Positions 25,174 through 35,121 of a stretch of 64,000 nucleotides of DNA are shown here, piece after piece. The position numbers were made by a program, and so were the translations under genes. Position 1 is the first letter of the stretch; each line of letters starts with the position of its first letter. The notes below the pieces were generated by a model. That model had not been told where the DNA came from and searched no databases. It saw nothing but the letters and a program-made list of their open reading frames with translations. Source of the stretch: Natrinema versiforme (GTDB lineage: Archaea > Halobacteriota > Halobacteria > Halobacteriales > Natrialbaceae); contig NZ_CP040330.1 in assembly GCF_005576615.1 (NCBI RefSeq), positions 2,976,001 through 3,040,000 on the forward strand, in the 5' to 3' direction.

Positions 25174-26925
25174 ATGACCGACTACTTCGAAGTACACGAG
25201 CGCGACGGGGCCGCGCGCGTGGGCGAACTTCGCCTCTCCTCGCCGATTTCGACACCCGCACTCGTCGACGACATCCTCGAGGACGCGGGCTCGCTCTGGA
25301 GCGCCGACCGCGACCTCCCCGAGGGCGACGACTCGCAGCTCACCATGCTCCCTCACCGGGCGTTCCCCGGCGGCACCGCCGACGAAGTGCAGGAGTCGTT
25401 CGGCGTCGACTACCCCGACGTCGACTATCCCAGCGTCGCGGTCGTCTCGAGCGAGAGCCCCGCGGACCACGGCACCGACGCGTACGCGGTCTCGAACGTT
25501 CAATCGGTGACGGGCCACGGCGCGGCGCTCGTCGAAGCCGTCGTCGACGCCCGCGAGGCGATTCCGGCGGACACCGCTCTGTTGTTCTCCGGCGTCGCCA
25601 CGCCCCGGAACGTCGCCGTGTTGGCCTACGCCGGCGTCGATCTGTTCGACGAGACCGCGGCCGTCGTGAAGGGAACCGAAGGCCGGTACCTGACGACCGA
25701 CGAGGCCTACTTCCTCGAGGACCTCGAGGAACTCCCCTGTTCGTGTCCGGCCTGTCAGAAACCGCGCGAGGAGTTCACCCGTGAGGACTGTGCCGAGCAC
25801 AACGTCAACGCCCTCGAGTCCGAGCTGGCGATCGTCCGCCGCCGGATCCGAGACGGTCGGCTCCGGGACTACGTCGAAGGACAGGCCCGCCACGATCAGT
25901 GGCTCACCGCCGCCGTGCGCGAACTCGACTCCCAGTGGGGCTACCTCGAGGAGCGGACGCCGATTCTGCGGGACGCCCAGATCAGCGCCGCGACCAGCGA
26001 CACTCTCCGTCGGGTGGAGATCCAGCGCTTCGCCGACCGGGTGACGACGCGCTACCGGAACCGCTTCAGCAACCCGCTCGTGCTCGTTCCCTGTTCGGCC
26101 GCCAAGCCCTACAGCGAGTCCCAGAGCCACCGCCAGTTCCACGACGCCATTCAGTGGCGCGCTCACCTCGTGTCGATGACCAGTCCCATCGGCGTCGTCC
26201 CACAGGAACTCGAGACGACCTATCCGGCCCAGCACTACGACACCGTCGTCACGGGCCGCTGGTCCGAAGACGAGAAGCAGTTCGTCAGCGAGGTCCTGCA
26301 GCGGTACCTCGAGCGCAACGAGTATCCCGAGATTATCGCCCACGTCCCCGACGAGGGCTACCACGACATCGTCGAGCGCGTCGAGAAGCGACTTGACCTC
26401 GATATCACCTACACCGTCGCCGAGCATCCGACCGACGACGAGTCGATCGCGAACCTCTCGAGTGCCCTGTCGGGCGAACTGAAATACTCGAAGCGCGAGC
26501 GCGAGCACAACACCGTCCGCGCCATCGCGGACTACCTGCTCGGCGACGGGGCCGGCGACGACCTCTTCGCGGACATCCAGACGACCAGCCGCTACCCGAA
26601 GATTCAGGTCCGCGACCCCGAGGATACCCAGCTCGCGACGATGGTTCCCCAGTACGGCACCCTCTCCTTTACGCTCGCCGGCGCGCGGCAGTGGCTCGAG
26701 AGCGACGCGCCGACGAAGCGCGTCGAGATCGACGGCTTCGTCCCCCACGGCAGCGTACTCGCGCCGGGGGTCGTCGACGCCGACGAGGACATCCGCGTCG
26801 GCGACGAGGTGGTCGTCGAGGGGCCGCAGGCGTTCGCCGTCGGCCGCGCCGAGATGTTCGGCCGCGAGATGGCCGAAAGTACGCGCGGCGTCGCCTGCGA
26901 GATCCGCCACGTCGAAGAGAAGTAG
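25174..26925 (+). CDS. arcS: Archaeosine synthase subunit alpha ArcS
   Basis: Attaches lysine to preQ0-15 of tRNA; with RaSEA this yields archaeosine. 583 aa from MTDYFEVHERDGAARVGEL. The N-terminal half resembles a transglycosylase without its full active site and retains a zinc-like CSCPAC motif. The ArcS-specific PCSAAKPYSESQSH motif is near residue 305. A C-terminal PUA RNA-binding domain spans about 500-580 (KRVEIDGFVPHGSVLAPGV, DEDIRVGDEVVV). The frame extends 31 codons further up, but MTDYFEV matches the family. Confidence 0.95.
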   Translation: MTDYFEVHERDGAARVGELRLSSPISTPALVDDILEDAGSLWSADRDLPEGDDSQLTMLPHRAFPGGTADEVQESFGVDYPDVDYPSVAVVSSESPADHGTDAYAVSNVQSVTGHGAALVEAVVDAREAIPADTALLFSGVATPRNVAVLAYAGVDLFDETAAVVKGTEGRYLTTDEAYFLEDLEELPCSCPACQKPREEFTREDCAEHNVNALESELAIVRRRIRDGRLRDYVEGQARHDQWLTAAVRELDSQWGYLEERTPILRDAQISAATSDTLRRVEIQRFADRVTTRYRNRFSNPLVLVPCSAAKPYSESQSHRQFHDAIQWRAHLVSMTSPIGVVPQELETTYPAQHYDTVVTGRWSEDEKQFVSEVLQRYLERNEYPEIIAHVPDEGYHDIVERVEKRLDLDITYTVAEHPTDDESIANLSSALSGELKYSKREREHNTVRAIADYLLGDGAGDDLFADIQTTSRYPKIQVRDPEDTQLATMVPQYGTLSFTLAGARQWLESDAPTKRVEIDGFVPHGSVLAPGVVDADEDIRVGDEVVVEGPQAFAVGRAEMFGREMAESTRGVACEIRHVEEK

Positions 26926-26948
26926 CCCGCACCGGGGCGAGCGCGTGA

Positions 26949-27104
26949 CTACGGATCCGGGTCCGCAGCGGACCAGCCGTCGCACTCGCAGCGATCGGAG
27001 ACGGTTTCCCGACAGGACGGACACCGGCAGCCGTTCACGAAGCCGTTGACCGCCCGCCCGCACAGCGGACACTCCCAGAGTCTCGAGGTCGAAGCTCCCG
27101 TCAC
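26949..27104 (-). CDS. Small zinc-ribbon protein, 51 aa
   Basis: From a GTG at 27104 the frame reads VTGASTSRLWECPLCGRAV, then CRCPSC and CECDGW, giving two or three CxxC-like knuckles as in a rubredoxin-like zinc ribbon. The frame is open upstream to 27323, but the added part is Arg/Ser-rich and looks non-coding. It converges with arcS. Start uncertain; function unknown. Confidence 0.55.
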   Translation of the reverse strand: MTGASTSRLWECPLCGRAVNGFVNGCRCPSCRETVSDRCECDGWSAADPDP

Positions 27105-27234
27105 TGTTTCGCTGTGATTTCGCCCACTCGCATAGGGCTTTCTCCGTATTTCAGTACCAGAGAGAACGGCAAGTCGAACGACTCCGCTCGTGGCACGACA
27201 CCGATCACGAGACGCGAGCACGACAGCACGCGTC

Positions 27235-27363
27235 TCAGTCGCCCGAACACTCCTTGAGCAGGTGCTCGCGATAGACCGCCGCGGGAACCGTGTCGCCACA
27301 GAGATCGCATTCGCGGTACTCACTGCTTCGATCGTCCGTCACGGCTCGACCTGACACGGCCAT
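27235..27363 (-). CDS. Very small zinc-finger protein, 42 aa
   Basis: It starts MAVSGRAVTDDRSSEY and contains CDLCGDTVPAAVYREHLLKEC, a CxxC-x10-H-x4-C knuckle near the C-terminus. An alternative start at 27399 adds 12 basic residues. Similar single-knuckle peptides are common in haloarchaea and uncharacterised. It is divergent from the DUF308 gene. Confidence 0.5.
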   Translation of the reverse strand: MAVSGRAVTDDRSSEYRECDLCGDTVPAAVYREHLLKECSGD

Positions 27364-27502
27364 CGAAATAACAGTCGCGCTTCGGCGTCGAACTGCCATC
27401 TCTCGTTTCCCATCTCTCCCTCGAGCGCGCTCGAGACGCCCCATCCGTCCCGGTTTCGGACTGGTCCGCTCCCGCGACAAACTGTCAAACCGTGTATTTG
27501 TA

Positions 27503-27509
27503 TTATATA
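27503..27509 (+). promoter_or_regulatory. Candidate TATA box for the HdeD-like gene
   Basis: TTATATA is centred 27 nt before GTG 27533 within an AT-rich stretch, consistent with a leaderless transcript from that GTG. Confidence 0.5.
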
Positions 27510-27532
27510 CTGAGAAGACATAGATAGTATCG

Positions 27533-28141
27533 GTGACTCCGATGAACAGTATCACAGCATCCACCGGACACGACGGGGGCTACTCCCTCGAGAACGAATG
27601 GCGAACGCTCGCGATCGCGGGTGTGGCAATCGGGCTGCTCGGACTCCTCGCGATGGCCGTCCCGATGGTCACCGGCCTGTCGATGACGATAGCGCTCGGC
27701 GTGCTCCTCGTTGCGGGCGGGATCGTCCACGGCGTTCACGCGTTCGCCGCCCGGGGCTGGCACGGCGCGATCTGGCAGACCGCGCTCGCCGTCGTCTCGG
27801 TGATCGCCGGGATCGCCGTACTCGCGGCACCCGCGGTCGCGCTCGTCACGCTGACGCTGGCGCTCGTGGCGTACTTAGTCGTCGACGGCGTCGCGGAACT
27901 CGCGGCGGCGACGCGAATGACCGGCGCTCCCGGCCGGACCTCGATCGCCGTCAGCGGCGTGGCCTCGGTCGTCCTCGCCGCGCTCCTCTGGGTCGGGTTC
28001 CCGGCCACCGCGGCGTGGGCGATCGGCCTGCTCGTCGGCATCAACCTCCTCGTGACCGGGCTCTCGATGGTGGCCGTCGCGATGGCCGCCCGCCCGCTCG
28101 AGGACGTGACTCCGCCCGCGACCGAACCTCGCGGCGCGTGA
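27533..28141 (+). CDS. HdeD/DUF308 family membrane protein
   Basis: A 202-aa integral membrane protein with six hydrophobic helices (from about residue 24 to 188), starting after the polar head MTPMNSITASTGHDGGYSLENEWR. The pattern of paired helices with small residues (LLVAGGIVHGVHAF, AYLVVDGVAELAAA, GLLVGINLLVTGLSM) is that of the HdeD/DUF308 family, whose founding member helps acid resistance in E. coli. GTG 27533 fits the TATA spacing; ATG 27542 is the alternative. Function in haloarchaea unknown. Confidence 0.8.
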   Translation: MTPMNSITASTGHDGGYSLENEWRTLAIAGVAIGLLGLLAMAVPMVTGLSMTIALGVLLVAGGIVHGVHAFAARGWHGAIWQTALAVVSVIAGIAVLAAPAVALVTLTLALVAYLVVDGVAELAAATRMTGAPGRTSIAVSGVASVVLAALLWVGFPATAAWAIGLLVGINLLVTGLSMVAVAMAARPLEDVTPPATEPRGA

Positions 28142-28303
28142 TCGTTTTTTGAACTGTCGCTCGACACCCCAGTTATCGTATCCGACTAGGTATTTCCGTT
28201 TCACTGTCGTCCCGTCCTCAAGCGGGAAAACCGAACGAGGCGAGTAGAACGAGCGCAACGAACGGAACGAACGGTTATTGGGCGCGGACCCCCGAACGCG
28301 GAT
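28142..28303. promoter_or_regulatory. Promoter region of the LLM oxidoreductase gene
   Basis: A TTATT box at 28275-28279 is centred 27 nt before GTG 28304. Just upstream is a low-complexity run of AACG units (28248-28273). Confidence 0.4.
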
Positions 28304-29323
28304 GTGAACCTCTCGATCGTCGATCTCGCGCCGGCTCGGGACGGAGACAGTGCGACCGATGCGTACGCCAACACGGTCGACCTCGCCCAGACGGCCGAGG
28401 AACTCGGGTACTCGCGGTTCTGGGTGGCCGAGCACCACGGGATGGCCGACTCGATCGCGAGCACGACCCCGGAGACGCTCATCGCGTACCTCGCGGCCGA
28501 AACCGACGAGATCCGGGTCGGCTCCGGAACGGTCCTGCTCAACCACTACCAGCCGTTCAAGGTGGCAGAGACGTTCGGCTCTCTCGACGCGCTGGCACCG
28601 GGCCGCGTCGACCTCGGTCTCGGCCGAGCGACCGGGATTCCGGCCGCTGACCGCGCGCTGGGGACCGAACGGCAGAAACGCAACCCCGACAAAGACCACG
28701 CCGAGAAGATCGAAGCGACGGTCAACCACCTCTACGACGGCTTTGGCGACGACCATCCCTACGCCGAATTAACGCTCCCGCGATCGGCCGACGACACCCC
28801 GGAAACGTGGGTCCTCGGTTCGAGTCCCTCGAGCGCCGAAATCGCCGGCGAACTCGGCCTCCGATACTGCTTCGCCGGGTTCATCCGACCGAACCTCGCC
28901 GAACAAGCGTTCGAGACCTATCGAGCCACCTTCGAACCCTCGCCGCTCGAGGCGGGGCCGGACGACCCGACGGGAATGCTCGCGCTGAACGTGGCCTGTG
29001 CCGAAACGGACGAGGAAGCGGCCAGACTCCGGTCGACCGCCGAGGCGTCCTATCAGCGAATGCAACGCGGCGTCGTCGGGTCGCTGCCGCCGGTCGAGGA
29101 AGCCATCGACGAACTCGGTGGCGTCCCGGAGCCGACGCCGACCCCCCTGCCGGACGGCGACCGGCCGCGTGCGATTTCCGGGGGTCCGGAAACGGTGGCC
29201 GACCTGCTCGGACAACTGACCGATCGGGTCGGCGTCGAGGACGTCATCGTGCAGAATCTGATCGCCGACCACGACGACGTGGTGCGCTCTCACGAACTCC
29301 TCGCCGACGCCGTCGGACTCTGA
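28304..29323 (+). CDS. LLM class flavin-dependent oxidoreductase
   Basis: Luciferase-like monooxygenase fold (TIM barrel) using FMN or F420. 339 aa, GTG start (MNLSIVDLAPARDGDSATDA). Family segments: AEELGYSRFWVAEHHGMADSIAS, VGSGTVLLNHYQPFKVAETF, LAPGRVDLGLGRATG, and FAGFIRPN. The AEHHG and VGSG pattern resembles the YwcH/alkanal-type group, which generally uses FMN; F420 cannot be excluded in an organism making F420. The gene converges with the 29337 regulator. Substrate unknown. Confidence 0.88.
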   Translation: MNLSIVDLAPARDGDSATDAYANTVDLAQTAEELGYSRFWVAEHHGMADSIASTTPETLIAYLAAETDEIRVGSGTVLLNHYQPFKVAETFGSLDALAPGRVDLGLGRATGIPAADRALGTERQKRNPDKDHAEKIEATVNHLYDGFGDDHPYAELTLPRSADDTPETWVLGSSPSSAEIAGELGLRYCFAGFIRPNLAEQAFETYRATFEPSPLEAGPDDPTGMLALNVACAETDEEAARLRSTAEASYQRMQRGVVGSLPPVEEAIDELGGVPEPTPTPLPDGDRPRAISGGPETVADLLGQLTDRVGVEDVIVQNLIADHDDVVRSHELLADAVGL

Positions 29324-29336
29324 CGAATTCGAGTCG

Positions 29337-31028
29337 TTACTCGCCGAAGATGGAGGTGAAGAACTTCCGTTCTGCCGTCCGCAGATGCTGGTTGAACGTC
29401 GCCGGCGCGATTCCGAGGCGGTCGGCGATCTCCTCGCCCGTGCTCCCGCGGGGCCAGTCGAAGTAGCCCGCGAAGAAGGCCGTCTCGAGGGCGGCCCGCT
29501 GTTTGTCGGTCAGTTCCTCCTCGAGGACCGAGGACGAGCCGGAATCGCTGCGCTTGCTGCGTTCGGTGGTGCGCTGGGCGAGGTAGGTCACGTCGTCGCG
29601 CTGGGTCCTGATGAGTTCGATCATCTGGCGGGTGTCCCGGCCGCGCGGGAGTTCGACGACGAACCGGAACTCCCCGTCGGCGATCGTCGCCGACGCGACG
29701 CGGCCGCCGTGGGTCGCGATCGTCTCGAACAGCGAGACGGCCGCGGGCGCGACGAGTTCGAACTCGAGTTCGTCGCGCCTGACCGAGAAGAACCGAACGT
29801 CGCCGATCCCCTCGGTTTCGTCGATGGTGTCGGTGAACGCCTCCTGTGAGATACCGCGTGCCGAGCCGTAGGCGAGCAGCGCCTCGTCGCCGCTGACCAA
29901 CTGTTCGAACTCGATCGTACACGACTCGGTCGCCGAGAGGGCGACCAGTTCCTCCGCCATCTCCTCGACGCGGAACTCGAGTTCGACGACGGCGTCGCTG
30001 ACCAATGCGTCTTTGCGTTCGATCGCCGTGATCGCGTGGGCGATGACGTCGCCGATCCGGGCGAGGACGGCGGTCTCCGGTCCCTCGAACGCCCGCGGCG
30101 ACGACGAATAGACGTTCAACACGCCGTAAACGAGGTCCTCGTGGACGATCGGGATCGCCGCGGAGGACCGGTAGTCGCGGGCGCGTGCCTGCTCTCGCCA
30201 CGGCTCGAACTCGGAGGCGGTCTGGACATCGTTCATGACCTGTACCTGTCCGGTCCGGATCGCCGTTCCCGCGGGACCTTGTCCGCTCTCCTCGTTTTCG
30301 TTGGCGGTGATGTCGATCTCGTCGAGATAGCCGTCCTCGACGCCGGCCGCCGCCTTCGGGACGACGCGGTCGCTGCCCGGATTGACTCCGCCGATCCACG
30401 CGAACCGGTAGGCGTCGGAGTCGGCGAGCCGATCGCAGACCTGCTGTTCGAGTTCCGCCCGCGTCTCGGTCGTGATCACCGCGTGGGTGATGTCGTGGCC
30501 GATCCGGTTGAGCCGGTTGAGCGCCTCGAGTTGTTCACGTTGCTGGCGGCGTTCGCGCTCCTGTCTGGCGCGCTCGATCGCGTGGTGGATCGTCCGCACC
30601 AGCAGTTCGCTGGTCACCTCGTCTTTGACGAGGAAGTCCTGTGCGCCGCGCTGGATCGCCTCGACGCCGACCTGCTGGTCGCGGACGCCGGTCAGGACGA
30701 CGATCGGCGTCTCGCCGGTCTCCTCGTGGACCGTCTCGAGGGTCGAGAGCCCCTCGCTGTCGGGGAGGTTCAGATCGAGCAAGACGATGTCTGTGGGCTC
30801 GGAGTGGGCCGTCTCGAGCCCGTCCTCGAGGCGGTTCTCGCGGGAGATATCGGGCGTCTTCCCGGTCGCCTCGCCGGGGCTTACTCGCTGGGCGAGTTCC
30901 TCGGTGTCCCGGAGCATCTCCTGGATGAGCCGGGCGTCGCCGGGATTGTCCTCGATGAGGAGGATGCGGAGCGTATCGGCCGCCTCCGCGTCCTGCTCGC
31001 TCTCGGCTTGGGTGTCCGTCTCGCTCAT
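29337..31028 (-). CDS. Response regulator with GAF and Bat-type HTH_10 domains
   Basis: A 563-aa transcription regulator. Receiver domain 20-150 with [12 protein letters not shown] and phospho-acceptor Asp85 in VLLDLNLP, plus GVRDQQ and VKDE. A coiled segment (155-175) leads to a GAF domain (about 180-345), a Bat-type sensor-like region, and a C-terminal HTH_10 domain ([35 protein letters not shown]). Its ATG overlaps the stop of the 31025 regulator by four bases, making it the third gene of a kinase/regulator operon and the likely DNA-binding output. Confidence 0.92.
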   Translation of the reverse strand: MSETDTQAESEQDAEAADTLRILLIEDNPGDARLIQEMLRDTEELAQRVSPGEATGKTPDISRENRLEDGLETAHSEPTDIVLLDLNLPDSEGLSTLETVHEETGETPIVVLTGVRDQQVGVEAIQRGAQDFLVKDEVTSELLVRTIHHAIERARQERERRQQREQLEALNRLNRIGHDITHAVITTETRAELEQQVCDRLADSDAYRFAWIGGVNPGSDRVVPKAAAGVEDGYLDEIDITANENEESGQGPAGTAIRTGQVQVMNDVQTASEFEPWREQARARDYRSSAAIPIVHEDLVYGVLNVYSSSPRAFEGPETAVLARIGDVIAHAITAIERKDALVSDAVVELEFRVEEMAEELVALSATESCTIEFEQLVSGDEALLAYGSARGISQEAFTDTIDETEGIGDVRFFSVRRDELEFELVAPAAVSLFETIATHGGRVASATIADGEFRFVVELPRGRDTRQMIELIRTQRDDVTYLAQRTTERSKRSDSGSSSVLEEELTDKQRAALETAFFAGYFDWPRGSTGEEIADRLGIAPATFNQHLRTAERKFFTSIFGE

Positions 31029-31489
31029 TGGCCATCGACCTCGGGGGGAAGCCGCACGACCGAGAACCAGAACTTCTCGAAGGCGCGGACGGTCTCGATG
31101 AACTCGTCGGGGTCGACCGGTTTCGTGAGGTAGGCGTTAGCGTGTAGTTCGTAGGACTTGACGACGTCTTCCTCCGCTCGCGAACTCGTCAGCACGATCA
31201 CCGGAATCGATCGCAGCGCCGAATCGTCCTTGAGTTCCTCGAGTACTTCCTCGCCGTCCTTGCCGGGCAGATTGAGATCCAGAAGGATGAGGTCCGGCCG
31301 CGGTGCGTCGGCGTACCCGCTGCGCTGGGAGAGGAAATCGAGCGCCTCGGTGCCGTCGGAGACGACGTGCAGGTCGTTCTCGATCCGACCCTGTTTGAAC
31401 GCCTCCTTGGTCAGACGCACGTCGCCGGGGTTGTCCTCGACCAGCAGGATCTGTGCCGGCTCGGCCTGAAAGCCGTCGGTCTCACTCAT
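31025..31489 (-). CDS. Single-domain response regulator (Rcp1-like)
   Basis: A 154-aa stand-alone receiver. [18 protein letters not shown], phospho-acceptor Asp71 in [18 protein letters not shown] and the conserved Lys in [10 protein letters not shown]. The wording is that of Rcp1-type regulators that pair with phytochrome-like kinases. The start overlaps the upstream kinase by eight bases and the end overlaps the next regulator by four, so the three proteins are made from one message and probably form a phosphorelay. Confidence 0.93.
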   Translation of the reverse strand: MSETDGFQAEPAQILLVEDNPGDVRLTKEAFKQGRIENDLHVVSDGTEALDFLSQRSGYADAPRPDLILLDLNLPGKDGEEVLEELKDDSALRSIPVIVLTSSRAEEDVVKSYELHANAYLTKPVDPDEFIETVRAFEKFWFSVVRLPPEVDGQ

Positions 31490-34034
31490 CGGTTGGCCCG
31501 TTCGCGTCCGCATCGGTCTCCGGTTCCGTCGCCGATTCCGCGTCCGTCTCGGGTGCGGTCGGGAGCGCGACCGAGAACGTCGTCCCCTCGCCGGGCTCCG
31601 ACTCGACGGTGATCTCGCCGTCGTGGCGCTCGACGATCCGCTGGCAGAGCGCGAGTCCGATTCCGGTGCCGTCGTACTCCTCGTGGCTGTGGAGGCGATC
31701 GAACACCTGAAAGATACGGTCCGTGTCGCCCGGTTCGATCCCGATCCCCCGATCGCGAACTGAAACCATCCATCTTGTCTCATCTTTCTCCGCGAATACG
31801 GATATACGTGGGGTTCCATCGCCGGAATAGGTAATCGCGTTGTCGAGCAGGTTCTGGAACAACTGACGGAGTTGGCCGGGATCGCCGTCGACCCGAGGCA
31901 GCGACTCGACGGCGATCTCGGCGTCGGTCTCGTCGATCCGTACCTCGAGGTCGGCCAGCACGTCCGCGACGACGGCGTCGACATCGACGGTGCGGAACGG
32001 ATCGCCCTGCGTGTCGACCCGGGAGTACCGGAGGAGCCCGTCGATCATCTCCTGCATCCGTATGGCCCCGTCGACCGCGAACTCGATGAACTCCTCGCCG
32101 TCCGCGTCAAGTTCGTCGCCGTACCGTCGCTCGACCAGCGTGAGGTAGCTCGAGACCATCCGCAGGGGCTCTTGGAGGTCGTGAGAGGCCGCGTAGGCGA
32201 ACTGCTCGAGCCGCCGGTTCGACTCCTCGAGGTCGTCGACCAGCCCCTCGAGCGTGCGCTGGTACTCCCGCTGGTCGGTCACGTCCCGCCCGATCCCGGT
32301 GACGACCGGCTCGCCGTCCGGGTTCTCGAGCGCCGAGGCGACGAACTCGTAGGGGATTTCCGTGCCGTCTTTCGTCCGCACCGTCGCTTCGGCGCGCGTG
32401 CGGCCCGTTTCGAAGGCCTCCTCGATCGCGGCCGCGATGTCGGTCGCGTCCTCGTCCCCGAAGAACTCGAGGGAGTGCATCGACGCGACCTCCGCGTCCG
32501 TATAGCCCGTCACCTCGGTGAGCGTCTCGTTCCACCGCGTGAGGTCCCCCGTCTCGTCGAGGACGTAGAACACGTCGTCGATCGCGTCGATCACGTCGTC
32601 GGTGTACTCCTTGAAGCGCTCGAGGCGGGACTCGCGCTCGCGGAGTTGGCGTTGTTTCGCCTTGGCCTCGGTGACGTCTTGGACCATGACCATCCCGGCG
32701 AACACCTCGCCTCCCTCGTCCTCGATCGGCACCGCGTGGGCCGTCCACTCGCGGCCGTGGAGGCTGAACTCGAACGACCGGTGGTCGCCCTCGAGCGCGG
32801 CCTGAAAGTTCGTTTCGAACGTCTCGCGCGTTTCGCCTTCGTACCGTTCACGAACCGTCTGGCCGACGAACTCCGAGACCGAGAGATCGATCTCCTCGAG
32901 AATCTCGCCCCCGGCGAGCGTGTATTCCAGCTCCCCGTCGAACAGCGCGACCATCCCGTTCGGGAAGTGCTCGACGAGGGTCCGGTACCGGTGTTCGCTC
33001 TCCGCCAAGTCGCGCCGATAGGCCCGGCGCTCGAGTTCGTCGCTGACCCACTGGGTCGCGAGTTCGACGAACGAGCGCTCCGCCGGGGTGAACGGCCTCG
33101 AGCGAGCCGACTCGTCTTCGAAGCAGAGCGTGCCGTAGGTGTCGCCGTCGACGATCACCCGGCCACCGAGATACGACTCGAGCTCCCACTCCTCGTAGGC
33201 GTCCTCGCCGATTCCGTGCTCGAGCGGCGAGTCGGTGAACGCGAGCAGATCCTCCGATTCGATGGTCCGCTCGCAGTAAGCGTTCGACAGCGACGAGACC
33301 GTCCCCGGCCGGAGCCCGTCGGTCCCGCCGCTGGCGTGGGTCACCTCGAAGCGGTCGGCGGCCTCGTCGATCCGCGCCAGAAAGCCGCCCTCGAGCCCGA
33401 GCCGCTCGCGGCCGAGCGCGAGCAGGTCGTCGACCGTCTCGTCGAACGTCCGCTCGTCGTCGGCGGTGATCGCGTAGAGGCGTTGCAGGGTGCGGTTCGA
33501 CTCCGCCAGTTCCCGTTCGTTCTCGACCGCCGACTCGAGGAGGGCCGCGGTATCCGCGAGGAAGTCGATCTCGTGGTCGCCGAACTCGCGGGCCGCCGTC
33601 GCGTGGCCGACCAAGACGCCCCACGGCTCCGCCGGGTCGCCGATCGCGACACCGAGTCGCCGGGGGCATTCGGCGTCCGCGAGCGGGGCGATTTCGGCGC
33701 CCCCATCACGGCCTCCGCCGGCCATGACGATCGGCTCCGGCGACTCGAGGGGCGCGCCGGCCCACGACTCGGGATCGGTCGCGACCGTCGTCGAGCCGAC
33801 GGCCCCCCGCTCCCAGCCGACGCCCGCTCGCAACACCGCCGCATCGCCGTCCGGATACAGTTCGAGGACCGAACAGGCGTCGATCTCGAGCGTCTCCGTG
33901 ACGACCGCGGCCGCGTCGGCAAGCGTCCCGTCGAGATCGGACGACTCGAGGGCTCGCTGGCCGAGGTCCGCGACGGCATCCCGGTGACGGAGCCGCGAGC
34001 GAAGAGCATCTGCTGACGAATCAGCGGCAGCCAT
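31482..34034 (-). CDS. Sensor histidine kinase, GAF-GAF-PAS-PAS-HisKA-HATPase
   Basis: An 850-aa soluble kinase. Two GAF domains (about 20-175 and 185-340), two PAS domains (about 350-465 and 475-595), dimerisation/phosphoacceptor domain with [18 protein letters not shown] (near 617) and ATPase domain ([31 protein letters not shown]). The SHDLQEPLR box is the phytochrome-type kinase subclass, but no chromophore Cys is seen. ATG 34034 gives a clean start; the open frame upstream overlaps the next gene antisense. It heads the operon with 31025 and 29337. Confidence 0.92.
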   Translation of the reverse strand: MAAADSSADALRSRLRHRDAVADLGQRALESSDLDGTLADAAAVVTETLEIDACSVLELYPDGDAAVLRAGVGWERGAVGSTTVATDPESWAGAPLESPEPIVMAGGGRDGGAEIAPLADAECPRRLGVAIGDPAEPWGVLVGHATAAREFGDHEIDFLADTAALLESAVENERELAESNRTLQRLYAITADDERTFDETVDDLLALGRERLGLEGGFLARIDEAADRFEVTHASGGTDGLRPGTVSSLSNAYCERTIESEDLLAFTDSPLEHGIGEDAYEEWELESYLGGRVIVDGDTYGTLCFEDESARSRPFTPAERSFVELATQWVSDELERRAYRRDLAESEHRYRTLVEHFPNGMVALFDGELEYTLAGGEILEEIDLSVSEFVGQTVRERYEGETRETFETNFQAALEGDHRSFEFSLHGREWTAHAVPIEDEGGEVFAGMVMVQDVTEAKAKQRQLRERESRLERFKEYTDDVIDAIDDVFYVLDETGDLTRWNETLTEVTGYTDAEVASMHSLEFFGDEDATDIAAAIEEAFETGRTRAEATVRTKDGTEIPYEFVASALENPDGEPVVTGIGRDVTDQREYQRTLEGLVDDLEESNRRLEQFAYAASHDLQEPLRMVSSYLTLVERRYGDELDADGEEFIEFAVDGAIRMQEMIDGLLRYSRVDTQGDPFRTVDVDAVVADVLADLEVRIDETDAEIAVESLPRVDGDPGQLRQLFQNLLDNAITYSGDGTPRISVFAEKDETRWMVSVRDRGIGIEPGDTDRIFQVFDRLHSHEEYDGTGIGLALCQRIVERHDGEITVESEPGEGTTFSVALPTAPETDAESATEPETDADANGPTDE

Positions 34035-34197
34035 ATTATCCAGTCGAAGGCCGGCAAGCAGTGTAAACCTAGCGCTCAAATCACACGCGAGAGAAACTCT
34101 CGTGACGGAATAACGGTCACAACGACGTGAACGAGTCGCGGGTCGGATCGAGAGACGGACGCCGTGGATTCGTCGGTTCCGAGCGGCGACCGTCTCG

Positions 34198-35058
34198 TTA
34201 CGCGGCGAACCGAACGCGGATCGCGATTCCGTCCGGATCCGCCACCTCGATGCCGCCGTCGGTCTCCGTGATCGAGACGCCGCCGTCCGCGAGTCGCTCT
34301 CGAACCGCCTCGAGCGCGTCGGCGTCCGGAACGAGGAGTTCGAACCACGCCAGTCCCAGTCCGTCCGCCGTCCGCGACCGCTGGTTCCAGGTGTTCGCGC
34401 CGACGTGGTGGTGATAGCCGCCCGCCGAGAAAAAGCGCGCGCCGGGCGCGAACGACATCGAGATGTCGAGCCCCAGCCTCTCGACGTAGAACGTCTCCGT
34501 CGACTCGAGCGATGATACCTCGAGGTGGACGTGGCCGAGGGTCGTCCCGCCGGGCGCCGGTTGCGAGCCGGTCGAGCCCGCGTCGTCCGCCGCCGCTGCG
34601 ACCTCCGAGAGGGCCAGCGGGCCACCGGCCGCCCGGGCGGTCCCGTCCTCGGTCCGCGGCCACGCCTCTCGCGGCCGATCGCGGTAGATTTCGACGCCGT
34701 TTCCCTCCGGGTCGGTGCAATAAAGCGCCTCGCTGACTCCGTGGTCGGAGGCTCCGTCGAGCGTCCAGCGATCTCGAATTCGCCCGAGCGCCGCCCCGAG
34801 GGCCGCACGCGACGGGACACGGAACGCGTTGTGATAGAGCCCCGCGCCCCGCTCGTCGCGTGACTCGGCGCTCGACTCCGCGAGTAGCTCGAGCAGCGGC
34901 GTGTCGTCGACGCCGAGTGTCGCCCTCGACTCGTCGCGGTCCAGCACACGGAGGCCGACGATATCGCGATAGAACTCGATTGTCACAGTGAGATCGGCGA
35001 CGCGAAGCGCGGTCCGGCCGAGGCGGGTGTCGTCCGGAAGCGCGGAAGATCGGCTCAT
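34198..35058 (-). CDS. VOC family two-domain protein (CatE-like ring-cleavage dioxygenase)
   Basis: A 286-aa protein of two glyoxalase/bleomycin-resistance modules. The first (GRTALRVADLTVTIEFYRDIVGLRV) has a lost N-terminal metal His; the second (LGHVHLEVSSLESTETFYVERLGLD) keeps HVH, then YHHHVGANTW. Metal ligands could be His in GLYHNAF, His in LGHVH and Glu in NGVEIYRD. The layout matches catechol-2,3-dioxygenase-like CatE/YfiE proteins. Substrate unknown. It has its own start ATG 35058, divergent from nothing and followed by the kinase operon. Confidence 0.85.
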   Translation of the reverse strand: MSRSSALPDDTRLGRTALRVADLTVTIEFYRDIVGLRVLDRDESRATLGVDDTPLLELLAESSAESRDERGAGLYHNAFRVPSRAALGAALGRIRDRWTLDGASDHGVSEALYCTDPEGNGVEIYRDRPREAWPRTEDGTARAAGGPLALSEVAAAADDAGSTGSQPAPGGTTLGHVHLEVSSLESTETFYVERLGLDISMSFAPGARFFSAGGYHHHVGANTWNQRSRTADGLGLAWFELLVPDADALEAVRERLADGGVSITETDGGIEVADPDGIAIRVRFAA

Positions 35059-35121
35059 ACTCTCGTATCGGACACCCGCGAAGTGGCTCTTACGGCCGGT
35101 CGGTGACTGAACCCGCGGTCG

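Noticed and set aside
28248-28273. AACG-rich short repeat before the LLM gene as a regulatory repeat
   Set aside because: Only a few irregular units; low complexity is a sufficient explanation.
31872-34016. 714-aa plus-strand frame opposite the histidine kinase
   Set aside because: The minus strand carries all kinase motifs; the plus frame is the high-GC complement. Likewise 48210-50345, 55792-57246, 58155-59777 and 61980-63314.
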